The notes: generated by a model from the letters alone, not told the origin. A DNA stretch of 64,000 nt from Medicago truncatula (GCF_003473485.1 NC_053046.1:39517832-39581831), one strand, 5' to 3'; shown: positions 25,401-37,548, numbered from the stretch's first letter. Translations and numbers: made by a program.

Positions 25401-25632
25401 TGCCAATTTTTCAAAGCCAGTTTGATCAATTTGAACTTTTCTTTTAACACATACCCGCCCCACCCCTCCACTTGAAAAGAACTCCACGTAATCCTCACAA
25501 ATTCCTTATAACCTGGATTGTCGGACCAGCATTTAAGAAAGCGAGACGGACGCGGTCCCTAGTTTTCTTCATCCACCGAAAGAATCAAAGGACAGTGGTC
25601 AGATAATCCTCTCAGGTGAGCAACTTGAATAC
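22460..25632 (-). mobile_element. 5'-truncated L1-type LINE, ORF2 relic
   Basis: This is a non-LTR retrotransposon reading on the minus strand. It starts inside the endonuclease domain (GLSDHCPLIL at about 25587-25616). Reverse transcriptase follows from 25498 to 24224, with FVDFEKAYDSIDWDYL and RQGDPLSPFLFLLAAEG. The catalytic FADD is at about 24206-24217. A zinc-knuckle RT-associated region ends at 22583. Three lesions are visible: W to TAG in NWGPRP (25559-25561), a frameshift near 24250, and another near 23893 at the join FLSF/GGRLTLLKS. A T run at about 22461-22470 is the poly-A tail on this strand. Both ends abut ATA repeats: five units at the 3' side and a long tract from 25633. It may have inserted into a microsatellite or duplicated it. 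Confidence 0.9.
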
Positions 25633-25693
<61 letters not shown>

Positions 25694-25748
25694 TAATAAT
25701 AGTAATAATAATAATAATTCCTTCAAAATAATAATAATAATAACAATA
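25633..25748. repeat. (TAA)n microsatellite
   Basis: About 115 bp of TAA/ATA trinucleotides with a few interruptions (AAAATAATAATAGTAATAAT, TTCCTTCAAA). It forms the upstream border of the truncated LINE. Confidence 0.95.
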
Positions 25749-26394
25749 AAACAAACTTGCACGAAAATGTGGAGCCCTGCCGTGCCATATTAATATTCTT
25801 CACAGCCACAGTTCCATTTATGTATCATTTGATTTGATTAGAAAGTCACTTTATTTATTGGATATGCTTTGAATATCCTTTTTTCGAAGAAGCTAAAATT
25901 GCTTTGAATATCCTTAAGATTGATACTTGGTGTTTTAAGTTAAAGGATTTTTGTTTAACACCAATTGCTTAAAGGAGTCTAACTCGAAAATTTTATATTT
26001 AACGTGGACTTTATGAAATGAAGAAAATTTATAAACAGAATAAAGATTGGAGTGAAGATTTTGTCAAAAAAAAAAATTGGAGTGAAGATACTTTGGGGGA
26101 ACAATGTGATTCAAGTACCACCTCCAACGTCTCTCTCATGTTCAAGGTGCCATGTAATTTAATATTGTGCAGTCCATTCAAATGATGAATAAGACCGTGG
26201 CTGATTAAGAATTTTACAAAACCTTTTTTTACAAAATATACAATTTTATGAACAAAGCCCTTTAAAATGGTCTATAATAGTTAGGGCAATGTTTATTTTT
26301 CAAGATATGAGGTATTTTGTATCAATGGGAGTTTACAAATTAAAAAGATAATGGATTAAAATTAGTACCAACTTATTCTATTTTATTTATTACA
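25749..26394. other. Gene-free AT-rich stretch
   Basis: Nothing recognisable beyond short repeated words such as TGGAGTGAAGAT. No gene is supported. Confidence 0.5.
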
Positions 26395-26995
26395 ATTTTT
26401 TTTTGGGAAAGCGAAGAAAATATATTAAATGAACAAAAATTGTTCCTCTAATACAAGACGTACCAGAGAAACAAAGAGTCAAAGTATGTTACAACACAAA
26501 ACTACTACAAGCACAACAACAAAGAAAACTTAGGAAATTGCTTTTAAACACATTAAAGAATTTAGCATCCAAGTAATTGAAATCAAACAATACATAACAC
26601 GCTTTTAACCACCAATAAGAATGAGTTTTGACCTTTTCGAGTAAAGATGTGAGAAGATCAGTCTTTTAATTAAAGATCCTCCCATTTCGATCCTTCCAAA
26701 TAATATACGGTACTGATATCCAGGTAATATTGAAAGTCAAATGAGAGTTTTTTGAAAATCCACTAACCCCTTAAATTGGAGAAGACGATCAGATAAATTC
26801 CCATGAGAAGTCAATGCAAAACCTAACCGGTCTGAAGTATAATTCTAAAGGCGACCATAACAGTCGCATTTGAAAAACAAACGATCTATGTCTTCCAAAC
26901 ATCCACAATTAATCGAGCAATGAATATTTAATGCAATAATACATTTCTCCAAAATAAATTGTTCTTTGTTACAATCTGATTTAATAATATGCACC
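26395..26995 (-). mobile_element. Second LINE 3' end, degenerate RT-associated zinc-knuckle region
   Basis: On the minus strand the text CLEDIDRLFFKCDCYGRLW followed by GNLSDRLLQFKGL is the zf-RVT region that ends plant LINE ORF2 proteins. Stops and frame changes are frequent. The T run at about 26395-26404 corresponds to the poly-A tail. It is more diverged than the LINE at 22460, so probably older. No target duplication was confirmed. Confidence 0.7.
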
Positions 26996-27017
26996 AAATA
27001 AAAATGTTAACCTTAGT

Positions 27018-27093
27018 CCCGTGAGCATAGCTCAGTTGACAGGGACATACATTGTGATATGCAGGGGCCGGAATTCGAACCTCAGACACCCCA
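27018..27093 (+). mobile_element. tRNA-derived SINE copy
   Basis: CGTGAGCATAGCTCAGTTGA (A box) and GGCCGGAATTCGAACCTC (B box) at tRNA-like spacing. A real tRNA gene is excluded because no acceptor or anticodon stems form. Confidence 0.75.
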
Positions 27094-27248
27094 TTTATTC
27101 TCCTTGAAAAATGTGAATTCTAGCAACTAGATTACTAGAAAAAAAATTAAAAAATTGTTAACCTTAAAATGAATGACCTTAACCCACCAATAGAGTCTTT
27201 TCACATTTTATTCCGATTGAACATCTAATATGAGGCTTCCAACATAAT

Positions 27249-27357
27249 TACTCCCTCCGGTCCTATTTATAAGAGAATTATCTATTTAAAAATTCAGTCC
27301 AAATACATTCACTTTTATTGACCTAAATTTATCTTATAAATAGGATCGGAGGAAGTA
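27249..27357. mobile_element. Stowaway MITE
   Basis: TA-flanked element. Left end CTCCCTCCGGTCCTATTTAT; right end inverse with ATCGGAGGAAG. Very short body and a TA target, as in Tc1/mariner-derived Stowaway elements. Confidence 0.88.
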
Positions 27358-27587
27358 TGTATTTAAAGCGCAATAAGGGGGAGCAAAGCATCATTCGCTT
27401 CATCTAGTCACTTCCACTTCCACTTAACCACCGACAAAAAATATTGATATATACACTACGTACCTTTTTATACAAACAGACGAATATGTCCTCAAACTAA
27501 AATGATCAAGTTAAAAATGAAATAAAGGGTCTCGTGAATACAATAAGAGAACCGCTAATGAGTTTTCTACGTGCACTTTTAAAATTT

Positions 27588-27871
27588 TACTTCCTCCGTT
27601 TTAAAACGAATGTTATTTAAGGTTTTTACACATATTATAAAATAAATTAATTAAAAGAAAGAGAAATGTTATTTTACTAAATTATCCTAATTAACTATTG
27701 TTTTATTTTTTATTAAAGAAAAAATAATACTTTAAAAGTAGTATATAAAGTATTAATTTATGGGTATAATTGAAAAGGAAAAGTTATTATTGCATTGAAA
27801 ATTGAAAGTGACATTCATTTTGAAACATTTTTTCAGTTAAAAACGACATTCATTTTAAAACGGAGGAAGTA
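27588..27871. mobile_element. Stowaway MITE
   Basis: TA-flanked; left CTTCCTCCGTTTTAAAACGA, right inverse ATTTTAAAACGGAGGAAG. The TIR extends inward past ATTTTAAAACGAATG. Confidence 0.9.
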
Positions 27872-27913
27872 TAAAGTAAGTTTTTATCGAAATTCCTACC
27901 TTTAATAATTTGA

Positions 27914-28053
27914 TACTACCTTCGGTCATATTTATAAGAAAATTTTAACTTTTTAGATTAACTGAAAAATTGATGTATCTTATCTAAAATATAGACTAAA
28001 TATATCGTTTATGCAATGAATAAAAAAGTTAAATAGGATTGGAGGGAGTAGTA
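27914..28053. mobile_element. Stowaway MITE
   Basis: Left CTACCTTCGGTCATATTTAT, right inverse ATAGGATTGGAGGGAGTAG with TA at both edges. It is related to the copies at 27249 and 59962 but has diverged ends. Confidence 0.75.
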
Positions 28054-28688
28054 TATTGGAGTGTTGGTGAGGTCGAACTTGCCTCGATTTGAACACTTAT
28101 CAAATCTTGGTTTCATGGTTACTCTCTATAGAACATGAAAAATAAAGAGATAGGATAAGAGGAATAGCTTGTATAATGAGTAGGGACATATAGGGAGTAG
28201 AACAAATTGTCCTTGTTGTTCTGTTGTTAGCTGCAAAATTTGACACGTAATTACTATAGCCCCAAATAACCACGCTGGCAAATCCCACGAGAAAGGCAAA
28301 TCCCGATAGTGTATAGACATTGGATATATTCTCATTTTGAATATCATGACATTATCAATGGATGAATGACTCTATGGTTTGTTGTCCACTTGAGCTAGCT
28401 AGCTACAAATTGTATGGCCCTACACATGTGCAGCAACTTAATACCCATATCACAATCATGTCACCTCATCGATCCATGAGAAGAATCAGCGCTGAAAAAG
28501 ATGGATTTGCTTGCTTACAAATTTTTACAGATTAGGTAAAAATAAGAGAAATAATCCTTTTTATCCGGCGTTAACTTGGAACTGCGTACATCCAAAGCAC
28601 ATTTTACTAAGATCAATGTACTTGTGATAGTTGAACAACCATTATGATAATTTTTGTGATAATTTTCTCTCTCATACTCACATCATGT
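28054..28688. other. Gene-free stretch between MITEs
   Basis: No gene recognised. The minus-strand open frames here are short, have no domain and lack splice context. Confidence 0.5.
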
Positions 28689-28964
28689 TACTCCATCCGT
28701 TCCTTTTTAAGTGTTACTTTTGGAGAAAATTTTTGTTCCTATTTAACTGTCACTTTCAAAGTTCAATGCAACATTAAATGTTGTTTTACCAATATTCCTT
28801 AGTTATTAATTGCGAAGAGAGAAATATATGAAATGAGATATTAAATGAATAAAGTCATTATAGTAAAAGTATAGTTTATTGCATCAAAATTAGTATCAAT
28901 TGTTGATTGTCTTGGTTTGTGTAAAATGTCAAATTGTGACAATTAAAAAGGAACGAAGGTAGTA
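28689..28964. mobile_element. Stowaway MITE
   Basis: Left CTCCATCCGTTCCTTTTTAA, right inverse TTAAAAAGGAACGAAGGTAG, flanked by TA on both sides. Confidence 0.85.
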
Positions 28965-29216
28965 TCATTTTCTTTCTCTATTGCTTTGGTTTTTGTGCCA
29001 TGACCTACATTTTTTTTTTTGTATATTTTGGTTGTCCCACAAGTTGTCACATAAAATGGTTGTTCAAATAATATTCCTCTAAAAATAAGTGGCTCATTTT
29101 ATCAAGAGCATGGGCAAAATATAAGCTACACAACTATAGTAAAAAACGGTGTTTCTTCCAAAGAGAGGAAGTAGTGGATCAATCCCAATTCTCAAGTTCT
29201 CGAAAGAAAAGCACAG

Positions 29217-32200
29217 GGCCATTACTTTTTCCACCATATGACCTTCTCGCACGCCCTATGCAAATCACCAAAATGCCCTTCAGATTTTATAATCCAGAAC
29301 ATTTATGCGTATTCCGGAATTTATATTCCGGACAACTGCGAAGTATAAAAGAGACTTCACCCCCCATTTTTACAGTTTTACAGTTCCACATTCAACATTC
29401 ACTCTCTCTCTACATTATCCCAAAATCCGAACACCACAAATCTTGTCCAAATTTGGAGTTTTGTTGCTCAAAAGCACCGCATTTCAACCCTTGTCAACCA
29501 GCATGGAAGGTTAATTCGATTTATGTACATTTGCATGGTTAATTTGGTAGTTTTATTTTTGGAATTCTGGTCGGGTGCAATCCGGATTTCACTTTCCAGA
29601 CTGGATTGTTGATGTCTGGAATTTGAAATCCGGACGAACCCAAAATGTTTTTTTTTGCTTCTGTTATGTGCTGTTTGATTTCCCTAATTTGAACCCAAAA
29701 TGTTTTTTTTGCTCCTATCTAATACTCGGCGCGTAAGGGAGGCAGGGCATGCATCCCGTAGGAAAGCGCGTAGCCAACGGCTAGAGGATGAAGGTGGTGT
29801 TCCTCCGAGGCGTCGGGGTGCTAGAGGGCGTTGTGCTGATGTCGAGCCTAGTGTCGACCATCAGCCGGAGCAGCAAGAGTATATGGACTTGCAGCAAGAG
29901 CAGCCTGATGTGGGCTTGCAGCACATGGAGGAGCAGGAGCTTGAGGAGGAGTTGCATGCTATGGACGTGGAAATGGAAGATGCAGAGCCACGAAAAAGGC
30001 AAAAGAAGGAGAAGGTGGTGGACCCTGAGCCACTAGATGACTATCCTGGTGGGCCACACGAGACTGGCCTCCTATGGAAGTACCATGTGCACGTAGCCAG
30101 GAAGGCGGCTGATGGCGAGATATTTATTAATGTTAAACTCACTTAATTAATGTTAATCTGTGTGAAAATAATGTTGATATTTGTGAAACTTCCTGTTTAT
30201 GTAATGTGAAATTTGTTTGTGAAGCCATAAGTTTAAACTCACTTTGTTAATTTTAATTATTTGCAGTGGAGTGGAAAATTAAAATGCATCAACAATGGAA
30301 AGAAGATAGAAGAGATGCATGATGATGACACAAGACCTATCATGGCTGCACGGTGGTGGGAGAACAGATTGTAGGGCACCGGCCTTGGTTGGCTCCAGGA
30401 TACCAGCTACAACATGATTGACCATGGTCTGATATGTGCCTTTGTGGAGTGGTGGCATGAGGAGACTTCTAGATTCCACCTTCCATTTGGGGAGATGATA
30501 GTCACACTTGATGATGTGGCCTCTTTGCTGCATATCCCCATGGAGGAGCACTTGGCGTCTGATACAGGTGATGCTCTTATTGAGGTCGACAAGACCAAAG
30601 GTGAACATTGTCGATTTAGCTACCTGGAGAAGATCTTCAAGGAGCGTTTGAAGGAGCATAGGGATTTGGCGGCTGAGTATGGTGTGACTGAGGAGGTGGA
30701 GAGGTTATGGGACCAGGCTGTCCGCATATATTTGCTATACTTGGTGGGGATCAAGATATTCACTGACAAGAGCCAGTGGGCTGTTGATGTGGTCTACCTG
30801 AAGTTCTTCAGAGACCTTGATCTTGTTTCTAGTTTTTCATGGGGAGTTGCAACACTAGCTCACTTGTATAAGGAGCTCAACAATGCTGCACATTGAAACT
30901 GCAGTCAGGTGGCAAGATACCTGACTTTGTTGCAAGTATAAATTAAAAACTATGTTTTATTTTTTTAAATGTAAGTGTATATGGTTTGTATATTTATATG
31001 TGGTTGTCTTTGGTGCAGACTTTGGTGTTTCATTACTTCTCAGGTATGGGAAACAAGGATGTTTGGGAAAATTATGTAGAGAATCAGTATCCACGTGCGA
31101 TGTTTTTATTTTTATTTTTTACCATTGTCTAGTTTAGGCACAGTGGACCACTATAGAAACTATCTCGATGCGCTGGATTTGACGAGGGTTGTCATGGCCC
31201 CATATGGAGTGCGCCGTTAGGCACATTAGTTTGAGCGGGTCAACCTTTACTCTAGATGGCTGAGATTCGGAGACCGAATGGTGAGATATCTGTCGGATAG
31301 GGTGCTTCGTCAGTTTGGGTGGGTTCAGACCATACCGAGACATCCCGTTGAGAGTGCAGCTATTGATGTTAATTTGGAGGAGATCACATACCGCTTTCTC
31401 CGTGCACGTGATTATGCGCTGACACCTCAGCAGTTGGGAGAGCCTGCAATTCATGGTGTGGAGGCAGAAGATGAATATATCGATTGGTTTTATCGACATT
31501 CCCATCCACGCATGATTCTTCCAAACATGCCGGTACCGGTGCCGAGGCCACCGGAGCGTGAGATCCTTGATGTGCGAGCTGCTCATGAGGATGGAGACCT
31601 TGCCTACTTACATCTTAGCGGAAGGATGAGCCGCATTAGAGACCACATCTATGCTATGATGAGTAGTGGTCTGGTGCCGAAAGAGACTGAAGAATGACAA
31701 CATTTGGAGGACGCGTTGAAAGAGGTGCATGATGGGAAAGTTTACCGTCGTCGGGGAGCTACTGATGGTGGCAGGGGTGGTGGCAGTGGTGGCAGAGGTG
31801 TTGGGGGTGTAGTTATTAGGGATTGATTGTATTTTATTTACTTTTAATGTTTGAATATTTTGGATCATAATGTTATGTAACATTTGGATAATTATGTTTT
31901 ATTAATGTTTGAAAATTATAACAGATGTCTTCTGCCTTTGTAGTGATGCATTCTGGATTATATAATCCGGACATGTTTATTACTTTCCGGATTATATAAT
32001 CCGGAACCGTCGTTCACCACCCACTTTTGTTGACTTTCAACGGGGTGATTTACACTATTCGAATTATATAATTCGAAAATGATATAAAATGTTTGGATTA
32101 TATAATTCAGATTCATCTATTCATCACCGACATCTTCATCCATCAGGATGATGAAGTGCCAAAATCCACGAATAAATCCGGAATTAATATTCTGAAAGTA

Positions 32201-32289
32201 GTTCGGATTATATTTTCCGAACAAAGGGTATTTTGGGAAGAAAAAAAAAGGCGCGCGAGGAAGGGTATATGGTGAAAAAAGTAATAGTC
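29217..32289 (+). mobile_element. MULE carrying a plant-mobile-domain gene
   Basis: The left end GGCCATTACTTTTTCCACCA and the right end (inverse GACTATTACTTTTTTCACCA) form terminal inverted repeats that stay similar for about 60 bp. The flanks AAAGCACAG (29208-29216) and AAAGCACAA (32290-32298) are a 9-bp target duplication with one change, as Mutator-like elements make. Both ends hold many imperfect palindromes of the type CCGGATTATATAATCCGG, perfect at about 31987-32004. Inside is a broken plant-mobile-domain gene instead of a recognisable transposase. Confidence 0.88.
29700..31697 (+). pseudogene. Plant mobile domain (PMD, MAIL1-like) protein relic inside a MULE
   Basis: The PMD domain (PF10536 type) occurs in transposon proteins and in domesticated plant nuclear proteins of the MAIL1/MAIN type. 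An Arg-rich and Glu-rich N-terminal part is open at 29700-30146. After a TTTGCAG acceptor (about 30267) comes WSGKLKCINN, then MIDHGLICAFVEWWHEETS and IVTLDDVASLLHIPMEEH (30414-30896), then the C-terminal VRYLSDRVLRQFGWVQTIPR (31281-31340). Lesions are visible: TAG at 30372-30374 in ENRL-GTGLGW, TGA at 30894-30896 where the family has Trp (NAAH-NCSQ), and stops with frame changes at 31130-31220. It cannot make a full protein. The true first exon is uncertain. Confidence 0.8.
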
Positions 32290-32298
32290 AAAGCACAA

Positions 32299-34742
32299 TT
32301 ACACCACCAAGTGCCCTAACGGCCCAACACAGTAGAAATTGCATCACATTTTGTAGCTTTTAAAAACCACGGTAAAAATTGCCCCGTAACGTGATATTTG
32401 AAGACTGGACGCTTATAGAAACATATGTTTAATCACATAGCATCGCATGATAGTTTAGTGAGATCTATTAGCAAGTAGAATTCACTTAATCATTATTTTA
32501 TCTTTTGCGTCCACCTCTCTCGTAAATGGACCATAAATAAAACAAAGTAAATGAAACAAAATTGAACTCGTTTAATTGACCTCACGAGCTCACACTTATT
32601 TTTACAACTTTTTCTTTATATATATCTTTTTTAAGAAAAGCTACATTGACAATGAGCATGCGTATTTGATTTAACGTCAAATAATATCTTCGGCATAAAT
32701 TTGAGGAAAAAAATAGAGGAGGGGCAACTAAATTGCAAAGGAGGAAATTAAAGAGTGAAAATAGAGTGGTTAAAAAGTGTACTTAAATCCCCCAAGTAGG
32801 TTAACAAAAAAAAGAAAAGAAAAAAAGTGAATTTAATTAAGTCAAAACAAAACCATGCATGTTTCTCTTTTCTCTACATTCACTGTACTCCCAAGATCTG
32901 ATAATCAATTTTAGTAAACTTCAGGATCTTTAGTTTATGCTTCAAAATAATTAAATTAAACAAACACATACACATTCCTCTTGCAAGTTGCAAGTACATA
33001 ACCCAGTAAAAGGCAAAGATCGTTAAAGTGTATAGTAAACTGAATCCAGTACTCCGTACACCTTGAGGTTTGAGCCATCACAAATCTGTTGCACATGATT
33101 TATCAATTCATGTGGTACAATCATATACGTGTGTGGGGATCATTTCTTGTCAGATTGGTGAGAGAAAAATTCTAGGGCAAAATTATTATACTAATGCAAA
33201 TTGTTGATAGGTCCCTGCAATCACGATGGTTGGATTTGGAATTGAGTATTAATCATGTTTAATAATTTAAAATTCTGCAATATAAATTATATATAAATAA
33301 AACAAAGAAAAACAGCGAGGAATCAAATTTAAATGCAAATTGGAGAATATTGATCATGAAGGCATAGCAGCTTTGACAAACACTGTATTTGATATCAAAT
33401 TTAGAAGTCGAAATGTCATTTCTCTTATTATAATAAGTGAGCTTCGTTTTACCACAATTCTTAAAATAATAGCATGAATGCATGTCCCTTAAAATAAATA
33501 TTGATTGAGTGGTAATTAGGCTTCAAGTCTGTCTAAATGAATTAAATTCAAAATTTGATTGATTTGGGTTGCTTTCATCGACAAGAAAAGATGTTACATA
33601 CTTGCATTTCTCATCCAAATATTAGCTATCAGTGGCACCATGATAATCCAAATTGAGAGAAGGGTAGATAGGAGAAAGAGCTTTCACCGTAAGATGTGAT
33701 AGTAAAATCAGGGAGTAAATTATCATATGAGTTATGTCGTCTAGAAGTAAAAGCATACTTCAATAAACAAACGTAGTATTAGAAATTTGACGGGTTTAAA
33801 AAGCACTTCCCTTTATTGACCCCATCTTTCTTGATATGTTCTACCAAAGATGGGCTAGGTCCATCTCAAAGTAATTCTGATCCTTTAATCCTTTTCAAAT
33901 AGAATATTACTTTATAGACCACTCACATTGCTTAAAAACCCTCGAATTTATCAGACTAGACCTTTTGATCGTACAAAGTATACAAAGGGATCCAACTATT
34001 ATTTTTTTGGATCAGAGTGTAACTCTTAATCAAATTATTTAAGATGGTGGACAACTTGAGGGACATATAGAAATGATATTTGTATAATTATTTTTTGGAC
34101 AAAAATAATAGACAGAAAAATAGAGTAAGAATACAATAAGAAAATGAGAAAGAGAATTGTTCTAAAAGTTTTTTCAAAATAGTTTTAGTTATAATTATAT
34201 TTTATTTGTAAAGAGCACAGAAGTTCTATTTTATTAATTGACTTTATGTAAAAATTGAAATTCTATTTACAATAGCGATGATGTTTAGACTTAACATGGT
34301 GATAAGTAGACCATACTCACTCCGTCGTAAAATATAAACAAAAGTAAGTTAAAAAAAGTTGATATATTTGAACTAAATTTTGAATCAAATACATCAAAAT
34401 TATTTGACTCACTTTTACTTGTAAACTTCCATTTTGTCACATAAATAAGACAAAGTGGGTATAAAATGCTAAAGTAGCACATTTATGCTACAAGACTGCA
34501 CTATAGAATCGAGACTTCGGTTGAAAGCTTATATCTCTAGTGCCTTTATTTATTGAGAAATTATATATTTTTGTTGAGTTTTATTAACGAATGTCCTCAA
34601 GTTACTCTTTTCATCCTTCAAAAAAAAAAATTACTCTTTTCATTTTTTTTTCTCTTTATTATTTTTGTTTTAGAAAAAGAGAGAAAAAATGTCATCCCAA
34701 AATTTGTCCAAAAACGAGTTGTATAGATATCCTTTTTCTTAA
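32299..34742. other. Gene-free stretch
   Basis: About 2.4 kb of AT-rich DNA with no supportable gene. Around 34313-34460 a Stowaway-like left end (CTCACTCCGTCGTAAAATAT) lacks a clean partner. Around 34060 the words GAAATGATATTTGTATAATT recall the termini of the ndhI-bearing element at 53141. Confidence 0.45.
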
Positions 34743-34946
34743 TTTTATTAACCTTTTCAAATTAATAAGGTACTGTAGATGTATGACTAAACTTCTAATG
34801 ATTTAATTATATACTACTTCATTGGATTAAATAAACAACTCATTTTTATTAACCTTTTCAAATTAATAAGGTACTGTAGATGTTGACTAAACTTCTAATG
34901 ATTTAATTACGGGAAATATACTTCATTGGATTAAATAAACAACTCA
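34743..34946. repeat. Two-copy 101-bp tandem duplication
   Basis: Units beginning TTTTATTAACCTTTTCAAAT at 34743 and 34844 are nearly identical over about 100 bp. They differ by a few bases and small indels around GATTTAATTA. Confidence 0.9.
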
Positions 34947-35197
34947 GTGAGAGAAACTTCTTATCACCCAAATCTACTCGCATGTTGCAATGATTTCATA
35001 ATAAATATGTTCAATATTTTTGACTAAATTTTCTTTGAATTAAATAAGAATGTAGAATTAAAATCACAAAAAAAATGTAGAATGAATTTAATACTAGTAG
35101 TACTAAGAAAGCAGTTGTCAAAAACTAAATACTAACTGCATTTAAAAAAAAAAAATTAAGAGGATTTCTTCCCGTCTAAATTTTACTCCCTCCAACT

Positions 35198-35362
35198 AAG
35201 TTGTTTGGGCTCCAGTGGCAAGTACGTACTCGGGGAATATCGGGTTCGATTCTCAGGGGAACAACACTTGGCCAGTGCGCATGCCTCTACGCACGAGTCG
35301 GATTAGTAACCCACCTTTGATGGGTTAGAAATCGGTGCGAAAGCAAAAAAAAATAAAAAATT
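35198..35362 (+). mobile_element. SINE of a second family, with poly-A tail
   Basis: TTGTTTGGGCTCCAGTGGCA forms an A-box-like head. GGGTTCGATTCTCAGGGG is a good B box. The body runs through GCATGCCTCTACGCACGAGT and ends in an A-rich tail. The head and body differ from the copies at 19304 and 27018, so this is a separate SINE family. Confidence 0.75.
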
Positions 35363-35646
35363 TACTCCCTCCGTTTTAAAATGAATGTCGTTTTAGTAAA
35401 AAAAAATTGTTTTAAAATGAATATCACTTTTATTTCCAATGCAATAATAACTTTTTCTTTTAAATTGTACTCTTCAATTAATATTATATACACTACTTTC
35501 AAAGTATTATTTTTTTATTAATGAAAAACGAACAAATAGTTGATTAGGATAATTTGGTAAAATAACATATCTCTTTATTTTAATTAATGCATTTATTAAT
35601 ATATGTGTAAAAACCTTAAACAACAATCATTTTAAAACTCAATATG
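35363..35646. mobile_element. Stowaway MITE with degraded right end
   Basis: TA then CTCCCTCCGTTTTAAAATGA at the left. The right end keeps only CATTTTAAAACTCAATATGA. Internal text parallels the copy at 27588 in inverted order (ACATATCTCTTT, TATGTGTAAAAACCTTAAAC). It sits directly behind the poly-A tail of the SINE at 35198. Confidence 0.7.
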
Positions 35647-36282
35647 AGTTATACCGAAAATACACTCATGCACTTACATCAACCATTTTGTCTTGACTTT
35701 CATTAAATGTCCATTTGAGTTAGAAATTAACTTTTAAGATAATATTTCTATTTAAATTCTTCGACATGTGTGTTTTTGGAGGACGGTAGCATTTTCTATA
35801 TTTGAAAATTGATTTGAGAGTAAATTTTCAAATTCATTTCAAAAGCTCTCAATTCACTTTGAATTTATATATGGAAAATGTTAACAAGTGTCTTTGAGGA
35901 TATTTATTAAAAAAATATACATCATTCGATCACTATTATAAACAAATCTTTGCATTTTAGATTCGTTCATTAAATGATGTATGTAGTCTATAATAAAGAT
36001 CATATACATCATTAATTAAATAAATATAAAATACAAAGTTTTACTTACAATAGTGACCGGAGGGTGTAAAGAAGAAATTTTGTCTTGAAAATGATGCATT
36101 GAATGCATTTAAGTTTTTAAAAGTAAATTTTTCTACGTAAAATTTATCAATTATTTCTATTCTTAAGTCCTTAATTTGTTTTTTAGTAAGACCCTATTTA
36201 TATTAATTTTGGGATTTTTCCTCAAAAAAAAAAAAAAAATTTTGGGATTTGAATTGTTTTGTCAAAGAGTAAGGATTCTGTC

Positions 36283-36368
36283 ATCGTGAACTTAACTCAA
36301 TTAATATAAACAATGCATAAAATATGTAAGGTCCGGAGTTCGATCCCCAACTAAAAAAAAAAAAAAAA
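36283..36368 (+). mobile_element. tRNA-derived SINE copy
   Basis: ATCGTGAACTTAACTCAATT (A box region) and GGTCCGGAGTTCGATCCCC (B box), then a long A run. Same family as 27018. Confidence 0.7.
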
Positions 36369-37248
36369 GTAAGGATTATGTTTCAAATGCCCATCTATTG
36401 CACAAGGAGTAGGGATTTTCTCCATTTTAATATTTTTTCTGGAAGAAAAGCCCTAAATTTTATTTTTATACTAAACGAATGGCTCATGTTTAACAATTTT
36501 CATTACCCTTTCTTTCATGGACTGTGTCATTGTGGACTTTCATGTATATTTCGGTCAACGACAGATACTAATTAATTAACTAAAAATGTGAGTTATACAT
36601 GTCAAAAATAGACAGAACATCCAAGACAACTACTGATTGGTTTTTTAAAGAAGATGACTAATCCTCTAAAATTGGATATTTTAAATAAGGATCTTGTTGA
36701 CGAGTGTCTCCAGAGCACTCTTTAAGGATCTTAAATTTAAAAAACATTTACTATTAATGATTCTTAAAAAGTGTTCCGAAAACACTCGTTAAAATTTTCC
36801 TCTAAATAAAGATATATAAACGAGGTACACAATTTTGAATTAGATTTATTTCTTTCATTTTTATCCTTATTAATCTCTATCTTTTCAATAATAATATTAT
36901 TTAAATTATCAATAAAAAATAGTTAAGTCACATTCAAACACTAACAATTTACAAGCGCAAAAGTAAGAAAAGCTTACGTAACTAATGACGTTGGTATAGT
37001 TTAAAATTTATGAAGTGCTATTATAGAGTTGTAAAAGAAAAAGGTTAGTATAGTTTAAAATTTACTAATAGTTTTTTTTTTTTGACAAAAAAACTTATTA
37101 ATAGTTGAAAATTGTTGTACTTACTTCAGTTTTTGCTTGAAAAAAACATTAAAATTTCACATTTAACTCTAACGGTAACTAATTATCCATTGGCTTCTTG
37201 CGTTTTCTTTGTTCTCAAACCGTACTTAACTACCGTTGAAGTTAAATG
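36369..37248. other. Gene-free stretch
   Basis: No gene or clear element. The words GTGTCTCCAGAGCACTCTTTA and AAAGTGTTCCGAAAACACTCG near 36706 and 36769 form an imperfect inverted pair of unknown meaning. Confidence 0.4.
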
Positions 37249-37548
37249 TACTATCTCCGTCCCTAATTATATGACCCTTTTGAAAAAATAATGGAAATTA
37301 AGATTGTGGGTATTTGTATTAAATATGTTTGTAATTAATATTATTTTTACAATTTTATTCTTTAATAGAGAGATGGTTTATGTTTTCAACATGTTATTTA
37401 TTGCTGATTCAAGAAAAAGATGTATAATAAATAGGGGCATGTATGTAAAGAAATAATTAATGTAGTTGGAAATAACAAAAAGGATCTTATAAAAAGGGAC
37501 AATTTTTTTTCTTTCAAAAGGGTCTTATAATTAGAGACGGATGTAGTA
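37249..37548. mobile_element. Stowaway-like MITE
   Basis: Left CTATCTCCGTCCCTAATTAT, right inverse TAATTAGAGACGGATGTAG, TA on both sides. The TIR extends through ATGACCCTTTTGAAA and its partner. Confidence 0.87.

Noticed and set aside
29174..29542. A 122-codon frame before the PMD gene
   Set aside because: It crosses the MULE border at 29217, so it cannot be an old gene; more likely leader sequence of the element.
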